From NCBI GenBank assembly GCA_019775845.1, contig JADQAV010000001.1, positions 310,001-374,000 on the forward strand: a DNA stretch of 64,000 bases. Reading direction: 5' to 3'. Shown here piece by piece: positions 11,142-22,593 of this stretch. The first letter of the stretch is position 1, and every line of letters begins with the position of its first letter. Under the pieces are notes generated by a model. That model made no database searches, was not told the DNA's origin, and saw nothing but the letters and a program-made list of their open reading frames with translations. Both the position numbers and the translations under genes were made by a program. The stretch is from Myrmaecium sp. VS I D KN 1. Lineage: Eukaryota; Ascomycota; Dothideomycetes; Valsariales; Valsariaceae.

Positions 11142-11498
11142 ATGACTAGGTCGCGAGAAGAAGCAGAGAACGAAGTCAGGTCCTGGGGCTTCGAGCACGT
11201 CTTCACCTGGACCGATCGGCCGTATGTTTTGCCTCGTTCTGTTTCACCTACTGACGTCCCGCGATCGGGAAACGCTTGCTGATCCCCCTCGTACAGTTCC
11301 GCATACTATCCTCCGCATGCTCACAGCGGATTGACTACTCATCTCATCCTGAATGGTTCCTTGACCATCTCTTACCCTGACGATGAGTATCCGACAAAGG
11401 AAACCTTCGGTCCCGGCTCTCGCTTGGATGTAGACGCACAGCGACGGCATGAAGTCTGGGTGGGAGACGAGGGTTGTACGTATGTGATCGGTGAATGA
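11142..11498 (+). CDS. small single-domain cupin protein
   Basis: Two exons, 11142..11221 and 11297..11498, encode 93 residues; the 75-nt intron has GTATGT and TACAG ends and splits a Pro codon. After MTRSREEAENEVRSWGFEHV comes a compact cupin core: YYPPHAHSGLTTHLILNG carries the first-motif histidines (PPHAHSG), followed by GSLTISYPDDE and the second motif GSRLDVDAQRRHEVWVG with its His, ending CTYVIGE. Cupins of this size are often metal-binding enzymes or sensors; the substrate cannot be told. It stands alone: the nearest genes are the divergent PLC 1.2 kb away and the zinc-ribbon gene 4 kb downstream. The exon structure was found by reading the sequence; neither exon forms a long open frame by itself. 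Confidence 0.78.
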
Positions 11499-12311
11499 AT
11501 CTTAGCGTCGCCTGTCTGTCCCATTCTTTTCGTTTCGCCTTGACACGAAATACTTTTGTGGTGGCTTAAAAAGTGAGAGCGACGCTTGTAATAAGTGACA
11601 ACAACCTAAGGTACTCTTCTGGGATGCACTGCTCAAGCAGAAGCTCCTAAGAGCGGCAGAGGGGCAGCCCAACTCTTATGTCGAACTACCGTATCTGACT
11701 AAATCGGAGGCGCAATAAAAACTTGATGGCTTCGTCTTACCGTAGGAGTATCGAAATCGCTCCGTATCGCGCGAACTTGTCGTCTTACCGTGGGGGGATC
11801 CTATCAGGTACGCTCTGAAGCGGATGTACAAAGGTCGCAACTCGTCCACCCCCAATAACCGGCTACTATTGGCACCCAGTTCATCGGGAGCCTCTTCCCC
11901 CTCGATCGGAGACTTGTTATCTCTATTCTCGTACGGGCCTGGAGATCGTTGGATACAACGAACGTTGGGCGGTGATGGGATGTTGATAGTACCGTCCGTT
12001 GTGACACACAAGCCCATTTGGAGCACTATGTTGCGATATCGGCGGCGAATTCAGGATACGCGATCACCCGTCGTTTGGGTCTGATTAGTATGTGACTTAT
12101 CATGCCCTCATCCCAATTCGAAACAATGGTCCGGAGCCGAAGCAAGGGGCGTCGATCATCCAGACTTCTACCCGCACGTGCATTCGCCTGCAGCGAGATT
12201 TTCTTTTCTTCCGGTTCGTGTCATTCGGGTTCTTGGTACATGGATCGCTGGACCTGGCGTTTCCATCAGCGAATTCCTGGGAGAGCACGGCGTGACAAGC
12301 GGGTTTCCCGG

Positions 12312-12339
12312 TTTTTTATTTTTTATTTTTTATTTTTTT
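12312..12339. repeat. (TTTTTTA)n simple repeat
   Basis: About four units of a T-rich heptamer. On the minus strand it reads as an A-rich tail of the type left by LINE or SINE insertions, but no element body or target duplication was recognised on either side, so it may be a plain microsatellite. Confidence 0.5.
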
Positions 12340-13975
12340 GATCATCTCCGCCACAGCCATCGTCCGTCACGCGGTAGATCTTGGTCACTCTCCGCCAACA
12401 GTATGGGCTGGTTTCTCAAGTAGGTCACCGCCGATTTGTGCTACGCGTGGTTGTCCAGTTTGTACTCGTAACGCTTATCGAAATGCCGCAGGTATAGCCG
12501 TTATCCTGCTCTTTAGCAAAAACAGCCCATATCGAAAGCCTTTCAGGACCAGGGAGGTTTCTCTCGTTATGCGCTGAGCGCTATTCTGCGGTGCCTGGGA
12601 TAGATGTGAATAGCAATTGCTTCGAAAGCTTGCAGACCAGTGTTGGCCATGATATGCCTTGGTACTGCAATAAATGAGCTGGTGAAATGCAATTATTGAG
12701 CTACCCAAGAATTCCCGTAGCTTCATAGAAAGGAGATAGGCTGTGGCGGTTGTTGCGGCTACCAACATAAGTGGCAGCCACAGTGGAGTACGTCTCTGCC
12801 TCTGGTGGTGTGGATTTGTGCAGTACCACTTATCACCTGAAACCAATTCCCGGGATCCGGTGCCCTCGACTTCAAGCCGGGCGAGGCGTAAGGCGTGCTT
12901 TAGATCAAAAGCACACGGGATGTTTCGTGGGAAGGAGGACTTGGGGACAGAGAGGATCGGCCCGTTCGGAACACCAGCGAAGCTGGTTGGTCAGACTAGG
13001 CGAGCTGCCGCCAGCCGAGTGCCGGGGCTGTTGCTGATCCAGAATATAATTCGCGGTACTCAAGACGCCAATGATTGGTTAACAGCAAAAAGCGTCGAGG
13101 CAGTCTTCTCTCTTTAGGACACCGCCTCGCAATGATGCTGGTGTACGCATATTCTTTCTCGAGCTAGTGATTGGTGAAGCTTCGCAAACCATGAGCGAGG
13201 ACAAACGATCTGGAGCGGTGTCTTTGTGGAGAGGGAATCGACTGATACTTCAACTAGCTGCCAATACACGACTCAATGAGGCCGCGAGGGTGTACCTTGT
13301 CCCGAGCGAAAGCTTCAACAAAGTCGACAATGAGTATGAGCTGAGTACTGACCGCCCACTTCACTAAGAATTAGTTCCATTTGACTCGTACGGATATTCC
13401 GGCGGTCGGTTCCGGAAGAGCATGACTTACAGCGTACTTCCCAGATGTACTGAATCTTGGTGTTTACCACGGCGAAACGCCCCGTTGTACCTACAGTATA
13501 CATAGGGACGTTCAAAAAGCAATGTGCTGCTCCAGATGAGAAAGATAGCACGGAATCACGTACTTGCCATTCTTAAACCAGCCATGGCGATCTCGAAGGA
13601 AGTGAATTGGGATTCGTAGTGATGCTTCTAATGGCGCGCGAGGCCGGCTCATGCGATAAGGCGTGCGCAAGAGTAGACGTCGCAGGAATTCTCACATGGT
13701 GATACAAGAATGACAGGCGGGAATTCGAAGAGCAATGGTCCCGGGAAAGGAGAACTAGCCCGAATTCCTCGGGGCATGTTTGACGTCGACCAGGTGAGAC
13801 TATCCTCGACAGGAAGAGAAGAAGGGCGCATAGCGAACAGGAGCAGACTGAGCCGGTCTCTCGAGAAGCGGTGAGGATACCGACATGGATATGGGCGTTG
13901 CCATGCTGCGCGGTCCAGAACCAGCACCAGTAGAGCTCGAACAACAGAGCCCCTCGTGATGAGACGTGATATCCA

Positions 13976-14005
13976 GAGCCGTGTCGCTCAGCTGTGACAC
14001 GGCTC
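13976..14005. repeat. perfect 10-bp inverted repeat with 10-bp loop
   Basis: Arms GAGCCGTGTC and GACACGGCTC are exact reverse complements around a 10-base loop (GCTCAGCTGT). It would form a stable hairpin in RNA or DNA. No flanking gene explains it. Confidence 0.6.
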
Positions 14006-15370
14006 GGTTTACCGCAACGGCATGCGCTAGGTCCAGATCAGTGAGGGCGAATAACACGGGATCGTCGTCATGGCCGCGGAGAGAAGACTGAGGCGGATGT
14101 CGGCGGAGGCGCTCCCTCTTGTTCCCGACAAGGGGAACACGGCGAAGGAGCCGCCCAGAAAAAGCAAGGTCAAAGTACGAGGCGCGGGCGAGTGAAGCTT
14201 GAAGCGCACAGGTTGATGGGAGGGGACATCATCCGCTTCGTTGCCGGACATGTGGGGACTTCCCTTACACAAGAAGGTCCTTGAGAGACGGACGGGAGTT
14301 GAGGTAATCAAAGTCAATTCGACGCCTCGCTAAGAGAGCCTTGGGCTTAGTAAAGTCCGAGCCTCGGCTCAGCCTTAGGGGCCCTGGGTTAGGTGTGGAA
14401 ATCAGCCAGCAGCCAGCGACCAACGGTAAGAACTGCACAGAGGAATTGGTTGTAAGTACATAGTCTTTATCAACGACCGTGAAATGGGGGAGAGCAGGAC
14501 TGGCGTCGGCCATCCATATAGATCGGTGGGCCCTACATAAGGTGGGTTCCAGAGGTGATGGATGACCCAATGGTATGGCAGCTTTTAGCGATAGGGCGGA
14601 GAGCCAGCAAATGACAGATCGTATTTTGAGGTCTGCCGTTTGCAGTGAGCTCGGTTTCAGGCATGCCGAGCAAAGCGCCGGGTAAAAGAAATACTGTTGT
14701 GATTTTGATGGTCCGCAAAAGTAAATATACGCTTGTCGGGGACCTGCGGATAGTCCTGCTCACGGGGCTGCACCGATGGCTGTGGCAATCTTTGAGCACC
14801 CTACCGGAATCGATGCCACAACCACTAGTCTCTAGATCAGGTCCCAAGGTGGTCGTTCCCCTTGAGGTGCATAGGCGGACAGGGTTAGTCTGCTCTAACG
14901 GCTGCCATCGTCAGACGAGAGCTGTCTTGAGCGGCTCCAACCTTCGAGCTATCATGCTCCCGTTGCAGTCCCTTCCTCGGCGCAATAGCCATGCCCCGGC
15001 GTAAAAAAGAAAAGAAAAGAAAATATTGACCTCTAAATATCCCCACCGGACTCACGTCCGGCTTGATTTCCGCTAACCATGGGAAGGTCAAGGGATCTTG
15101 CCGGCACACAGCAATCCTGGATATGTTAAAGAGTATCGTATGAGCACATGGATATTCTGTATTGCACAATGCGTTACACTCGCATTACGGGCGGTTCGAT
15201 TCCAGGGCACGAGGAGCCCTTGTGGGATGCCGGACGGCTTGCCGGGGAACAGTTGCAAAGAGGGGACAAGAGAAGCAGTGAAACTCACCGGGTGGAGCAG
15301 AAGGCAGGGTGCAGGAATGAGGGTACTCCATTTGATCCGACTCTTCAGGATACAAGGCGAGGAGGTCGAG

Positions 15371-15378
15371 TATAAAAG
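15371..15378 (+). promoter_or_regulatory. TATA box of the zinc-ribbon gene
   Basis: TATAAAAG preceded by CGAG, 107 bp upstream of the ATG at 15485. Sequence and spacing fit a canonical core promoter and support the start chosen. Confidence 0.55.
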
Positions 15379-15484
15379 AATACCGGCGAAGTCCTTGAAC
15401 GGCTCAGCATCGACTCATCCGACTCTGCTCAAGCCCCTCCAAACGTTTTTCGACACCCACGAGCACATATCGTCGACAGTCACT

Positions 15485-15778
15485 ATGTCTTCCAACGACC
15501 TGCGTCCCGAGATCCTCGAGAAACTTGGTATCCAACAACTCCCAGAGCTAAACACGGATTTCGATTTCGACGATCACTCGAGTGATGAAGCTTCTCCCAC
15601 AATCGACATGCCAACCGTGGGCCATATGACGGTAGATCGATCCCATCAAAGGTCTGATCTGATGCTGATGATTGCCAAGGTCCCCGGGCAGCGTTGCCCG
15701 GCTTGTCTTGACAAAGGCCAGACGGTCTGGGTAATTCCGGGGAAGTGCTGTCCTCAGTGCGGAACGCCCGTCAATTAG
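15485..15778 (+). CDS. small acidic protein with C-terminal zinc-ribbon motif
   Basis: 97 residues, no intron in the coding part. The frame is open further upstream, but the ATG at 15485 (CACTATGTCT) is the first Met after a good TATA box at 15371. Residues 1-60 are acidic and probably disordered (NTDFDFDDHSSDEAS). The C-terminus is compact: C71-P-A-C74, then GQTVWVIPGK, then C88-C89-P-Q-C92-GTPVN, i.e. two CPxC knuckles 14 residues apart, as in zinc ribbons. Small proteins of this style are common and mostly uncharacterised in filamentous ascomycetes; I do not know a function. The transcript seems to carry an intron 17 nt after the stop (15795-15850). Confidence 0.66.
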   Translation: MSSNDLRPEILEKLGIQQLPELNTDFDFDDHSSDEASPTIDMPTVGHMTVDRSHQRSDLMLMIAKVPGQRCPACLDKGQTVWVIPGKCCPQCGTPVN

Positions 15779-15794
15779 ATAGAATGATCACAAG

Positions 15795-15850
15795 GTGAGT
15801 GCCATATCAAGCTGTCAGGCGGAGAGTGTATACTAACGCGCCGGCCCCAG
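15795..15850 (+). other. probable 3'-UTR intron of the zinc-ribbon gene
   Basis: 56-nt segment with a strong donor (AAG then GTGAGT), a perfect TACTAAC branch site at 15831-15837 and CCCCAG acceptor, starting 17 nt after the TAG stop. All three splice signals lie at the right distances, and no plausible coding frame continues through the junction, so it is best read as an intron in the 3' untranslated region. Confidence 0.6.
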
Positions 15851-17136
15851 AGGGAAGACCCGCACGATTCCAGCACACCTCTCCAACCACGTCGACACGA
15901 CCAGCCCATCTACGATTTCTGGCACTTCGCATGGCTATCCAAGTAATGGCTGGTAACTAGGAGGATCATGGGCCTATAAAAGCATTGGCGGCGTTTCGAC
16001 AAGTGTACGGCGTATCCGGGGTGGTGGCTCTTGAGAAGACCATCGTCAAAAGTGCTTTGTCCGCAAGAATTTTCATGTTCCACTCTTTTCAACAAGCATA
16101 TTTTGAATCTCTGGCATTATAGATGAAGGTTGTACTGTGGCTTGATGTTAGTGATACCGGTACAGCAGAGGTGGAACGAAACGGTAATATGCCGGGGCGG
16201 CACCAGATCTCCTTTATTGAGAAGAGTATGCACGTCACGATATACAAGACCACCATGCACCTGTCCAACTGAGGTTATAAGTCATTCAACACGGTATGAA
16301 CGAATTCCTTGTTTTGACTTGGCCATACCTTGTAAGGTTTTCCCCCGGCATCAAGTTTACCCTAGACCGTCAGATATATAGACGTTCATGAGAGTCGAGT
16401 GATTCTTAGAGTGCACGGTATGACTCTGGATCACATAAAAGGAATGGAGTAGGATAGCCGAGCCTCGAGAGTTCATGCCGTTGATAGTTACCTGAACAGT
16501 GCCAACCGACGATGATCAAGGGAGGAAGGTTGCTCTGATATGTATCGAGCAGCATCCATTTTCTAAGAATTGTAGTCCTTGGGAGATTCCAGGTTCTCAC
16601 TCAAGATGCCAGTAGAAGCGGGAAGGTGTGGCCATGCTTACATTTCGTAAGGTCGACGTAGGGCAGGTCGACGGAGGTTCGCCTGAGGTGGGCGGCGCCT
16701 GCCTACCTAGGTATCACGACTTTGCGGAAAATCGATTCTCCATACAATACCATCAGGCAGGTGACTCCAGAATCTGGTCTCCATCCTGGCAGCTGCTGAA
16801 CATCACCGTTACAACTTCGGCTTACTTTTCATAGGGACAATCAGATTGAACAGACCATGCAGAAAACTCCAAAGAGTTGCGGGAGTCCCAAGGGATACCT
16901 ACAAGATTTCATGGCGGCCCCCAATCGTTTTGATCAAAGATATACATATTCAAAAACATTTGATGAAAAAGGCCACGGCAGATCCTTGTCGTCAACTCGC
17001 AAGAAATCTACAGATATGGGCCCGATTTATCATACACAATACAACCGCAGTAAAAACGCCGCAACTCCATGCCGATGCCTCCCGAACCTAGCCCAGCTGA
17101 CCATTCTTTTCAACGGTCTTCTCCCGTTTCCTCTCT
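15851..17136. other. convergent 3' region, no supportable gene
   Basis: Between the zinc-ribbon gene (+) and Snu114 (-). A TATAAAAG motif at 15975 is followed by a 48-codon frame at 16123-16269, which is too short to call. The last ~300 bp should include the Snu114 3' UTR. Confidence 0.45.
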
Positions 17137-20100
17137 CTAGTTGTCCAAGATCCCGCTTTCCTTGAGGTTCTTGAAGAGCTCCGGCTCCATGAACTTGCTG
17201 ATCGTGACGTCCTCCGCCAAACCCTTCCGTCTCCGGGTCTTGAGGACGAAGTCGCGGGCCGTGGCCTGCGCTGATGCCGGCTCGAGCGGCCGGAGCTTGA
17301 TGTCGCGGTCGAGCGGGTCGCCGGGGACGATGGACCACCGGTCGAAGACGAGCGAGACCATCGCCTGGCCTTGCGTGTGGATCCGGAGATCGGTCTCGAA
17401 GCCGAAGGAGTCGATCACGGGGATGAGACCCTTGACCTGATAGAGCGGTGTGCCGCCGATCGGACCGTCTTGCAGCACATGCCCGCGGCGTCTTGCCAGG
17501 ACGGTGTATACGCTGCTGACTGCATCGGCCGGGCCAGTCATGGAAACTTCATAGACGGGTTCCATCAGCCTAGGAGAAGCCATGAGGAAGGAAGAGTAAC
17601 AGGCGCGACGAGCGGTAGGAATGATCTGACCACCGCCGCGGTGAATGGCTTCCGAGGCCAACTCGATATCCATCAACCTGAACTTCGTGTTTCGGATGGG
17701 CTCCTCGCAGAGTGGACCTTCGCGAGTGGCCCAGCTGAAACCTTGACGTATACTCTCGCGGACGTTTCTGAGAAGCTTCTGGTCGACATCCGACGGCAGC
17801 GTATCGTTCTGAAGGATGTTGGGACCCATATCGTCTGGTCCAAAAGCCCAGATGTTTCGCGAAGCCAGCAGATCATAGCCATAGTTCTCCTCGAAAAACT
17901 TGCCAACCTTGCGGACAGGGTCCTTGATGTTGACTTTCCCGGCTTCGATGTCTTCGGCAATTCCAGGGTCCAGAGGCTCCGCAACCATCGTGATCCTGTT
18001 CTTCTTGTTCGGCGTGATTGCGAAGCACTTGATCGCTGAAGTCTCTACAACCGTTTCACAGAACCGAGTCACCGGGTCAGAGACCTTGATCTCCATGTCA
18101 GCGTAAACACGGCGAAGATCGTGAAGAACACAGTCCATGTAGAGTTCACCCGTTCCAAGGATGACGTGCTCTCCCGATTCTTCGACTTTGGTCGACACGA
18201 GCGGATAGCTTTTGTTGATCTTGCGCAGCCCGTCAAGCATCTTGGGCAACTCTGATGGGTTGAGAGGTTCGACGGCAACCTTGAACACCGACTCGAAGAA
18301 ATGCTTGACCGGCCTGAAGATGTAGGCATCATCGTTATCTGGGAGCGTCTGCGCAAAAATTGTGGCAGTCTTGACGATGGAATTGTCCACGCCACCCAAG
18401 AGAACCCAGTTACCGGCTGGCACACCGCTGGTCGGGATATTGTATCTTGACTCGCAAATCCAGGTGTCTGAAATGGTAGCCATTGCCATGTCTTCCTCAT
18501 CCTCAATCGTGTATCCTTCGCCTAGCACTCGCACCTGTTCCCCAACACGAGCCGTACCGCTCATGACACGACCGAGGGCATGGAATGACTTTGCGTCTGG
18601 AGAGTTGAAGAGCTTAGTAACGTGGACGACAAGAGGCCCGTCTTGATCGCATTTGTCCATAGCTGAAGCGGTTGCTGTGTCCAACGGACCGGTGTAGTAA
18701 CGTTCGAGCATGCGCCGGGCACCTTCTGATGGCGAAGGAATGTGTTCGACGATCATGTCGATAAATCCGTTGGCCGGGCCGAAGAACTGTTCGCAGACCA
18801 ACTTGAGCAGGTCTTTCGCATTGCCCTTGTACTGAGAAGGCTTTAGGAAGATACCCATGGGCTCCAGGATTTTCTTGAGGTTCTCCGGACTTTGACTAAT
18901 GGTATGTGAGAACAGCTTGTAGATTGGCTCCATGACGAAGTGTACGAAGGATCGTTTCGAGCCGACCTCCATGCCTCTTCGGGTGAACTTGCGGCTTCCT
19001 GGGTTAAAGAAGATGTCTCCCCATAACCGCTTAGCAAAGTCTTGCGAGCTGACTCCCGGGTAACTTTCCGCATACATCTTCGTGAAAGACTGAAGCGTGA
19101 AACACCAGCCCATGGTGCTGCATGCGAAGGCAACGTTGCCCTTTTCTGGGCTTAATCGCCATTTCTCCCCTTGGCCGGGAATCGTCCGCTCCACGACAGT
19201 GTTGACCTCCTCGATAACGTGCTTGAGCTTGAAGTACGCATCCGCCGGCGGGAGCTTCAACTCCAGAATAAGCCGATCCATCTTGTTGATCACTAGCGTA
19301 AGAGGGATACCCTCTAGCACGGCGTGCTTGATCACCTGCTCGGTGTTGACCTGCACACCTTCGACAACATCAACGATCAGAACCACGCCGTCCACCAACC
19401 GCATGGATGCAGCCACCTCATCCACAAAGTTGACATGGCCGGGGGTATCGAGAATGTTGACAAGGTGGGATTTGCCCTTTGTGCTTTGCAGTATTAGACT
19501 CATGGGGGATGTCTTGATCGAAACACCTCTTTCGCGCTCGAGTTGTTGAACGTCGGTGTACCGTAATTGCTCGTCCCGCTTGCGACCCATCCTCTTGTCC
19601 AGGCGGTCCTGAATGTCGTGCGTCTCCATCACCAGCATGTCCATGAACGCTGTCTTTCCATGATGCAAATGCCCAGCCAGCGCGATGTTCCGTATTTGTT
19701 CGGGGAAGTTCATGAGGTCGGTCAAGTACTGGCGATCGAAAAACACCGGCGGCAGGTCCGCTTCCTCGACCGTGAACCTCTTCTGTGTGACTGGCTCGAT
19801 TATAGGCTGGCTCAATGGCTGCGCATCCTCCTCTTGCACCAGAGTTTCCACATCCTCCCCATACACCTGTTGCGCCGTCGGATAGTACTGCTTGTCTTCG
19901 TGCAGGATCACCGCGTTCGATGGTCCCTCGTCATCCACCTCCATGAGCTGTTGATCGTTGGCATCTTCCTGCTCCTGCGGCTCTTCGTCTTCCAGGTAGG
20001 CATCGGCTCCCTGCACGTCATGGTCGGCTTCCTCCTCGGATTCAACCTCGCCGATGAAGTTTCCGAACCTAGAGGTGCGTGGTTAGCATGGCGGAGCACA

Positions 20101-20144
20101 CGCAGAAGTCGCGCAGGGTCATACTCGTCGTAGAGATCATCCAT
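17137..20144 (-). CDS. Snu114/Cwf10 (EFTUD2), U5 snRNP GTPase
   Basis: Exons 20125..20144 (only 20 nt) and 17137..20068 encode 983 residues. Splicing joins MDDLYDE to FGNFIGEVESEEEAD, the conserved N-terminus of this family. It is the EF-2-like GTPase of the U5 snRNP that drives Brr2/Prp8-dependent spliceosome remodelling in the nucleus. Seen in order: acidic N-terminal tail; G-domain with P-loop AGHLHHGKTAFMD, G3 DTPGHVNFVDE and G4 NKMDRL; domain II; and EF-G-like domains III-V including the PRLMEPVYEVSMTGP and RRGHV segments. The GHLHHGKT P-loop, in place of EF-2's GHVDHGKS, is diagnostic for Snu114. Length matches fungal orthologues. It shares a 441-bp promoter with the divergent thiolase gene. 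Confidence 0.97.
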
Positions 20145-20585
20145 GGCTGCGGTGGTGGTTGTGGGGGGTGGCGGAGAGATGGCGGGATGATTGCGCGCGC
20201 AAGTCGCGATGCCAGAAAATCGCCTTGAGCTGTGATGGAGAGCACGGGCCGAGGAGCTCACGGGCAGCGCCTGGGGCATGAATCTGGGCTGGAGGGCGGC
20301 AAAACCAAAGGGCCGGCGGTGAAGACCTGCCCAAAGACCGCAGATCGGACCGTTGGTCGGCCAAGCCGGCGGTTCCTGGATCAGAGCGAGTGAGGGCCGA
20401 AGCGTGAAAGGGACCCTGGCCGCTTTGGTGAGAGGAGAGAGGGGCAAGGTGCCCCGACGATAAATAATTGTTCACCACTAATAATTGTCCTCCACCCGTG
20501 TCCACATTATCGCCCCTCCTCGACTCTCTCCCGTCCTTCTCTTTGCTTCCTCTCCCTCCTCATCAGCATTCCCAGCTTCGCCATC
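20145..20585. promoter_or_regulatory. bidirectional promoter, Snu114 / Erg10
   Basis: 441 bp separate the two start codons, so both housekeeping genes must share this DNA for initiation. The Erg10 side is strongly pyrimidine-rich (20500-20585, CTCTCC/CTTCCT runs) just before the ATG; the Snu114 side is GC-rich. No TATA box is evident on either side, consistent with constitutive expression. Confidence 0.6.
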
Positions 20586-22027
<1,442 letters not shown>

Positions 22028-22593
22028 TTTTCTTGATGAAAGGGAAAAAATTCCCATGCACATAGCTTACGAGACATTATTTTGGTTTGGGAAACGACTA
22101 AGGGATATCACGTTGATGGGAAAGAGATAGATGACAGATGGAGAGAGAGGACGTAGGGGGAGGGGCATGGGACGCAGATATCACTTTGGGTCGCGAGAGA
22201 TGAGGAGACCTGATGTAAGACTTTTTAATTGCGAAATACCATCTCGGTTTGATTGGAACAGATGAACCGTGAACCCTGGACTCCTCAGAGGCTATGGTTT
22301 CAGAGGAGATTTTCGAAGCATGGATGTCTCGAGACAAGGACGAAAACATGCGTGGACCCAATGTTTGTCTTGCTGTATATGTGTGATGGATATCGTGAAG
22401 GTGTGTGTGTGTGTGTGAGAAGAGATGAAGGATGCAGGGGAAAAATGATAAAATAGCGAAATAGATCATCTACATCCCAACGTGAACAAAGAAAAACAGC
22501 TTTCTACAACGCCCGCCCACTCTCCATTGGAGGCAAACTCGAAACCGAAACAACGAGAAATACAACAAGTCATCTCACTCATTCTAGAATACC
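22028..22593. other. convergent 3' region with (GT)n tract
   Basis: Tail-to-tail spacer between Erg10 (+) and Ero1 (-). Holds a GT dinucleotide run at 22401-22417 and purine-rich DNA at 22130-22220; no gene seen. Confidence 0.55.

Larger units (their letters stand above)
11499..15484. other. 4-kb stretch without a supportable gene
   Basis: GC content is near the surroundings, so this is not an obvious mutated repeat. Frames of 60-125 codons occur on both strands (for example 12475-12846 minus, 12743-13117 plus, 13573-13944 minus, 14645-15004 plus), but none shows a domain, a consistent neighbouring exon, or a promoter-start pairing. Two local structures are listed separately: a T/A-rich simple repeat at 12312-12339 and a perfect inverted repeat at 13976-14005. 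It may hold decayed genes, non-coding transcripts, or an old insertion that I cannot recognise. Confidence 0.4.

Noticed and set aside
12475-12846. 123-codon minus-strand frame with a hydrophobic patch
   Set aside because: One possible TM segment only; no neighbouring exons, no recognisable family.
15193-15203. GGTTCGATTCC, resembling a tRNA B box
   Set aside because: Flanking bases do not form a T-stem (GGCGG against CCAGG) and no A box or acceptor stem is found at the right distance.
16123-16269. 48-codon frame after a TATAAAAG motif
   Set aside because: Too short, no family resemblance, and in the 3' neighbourhood of another gene; promoter match alone is not enough.
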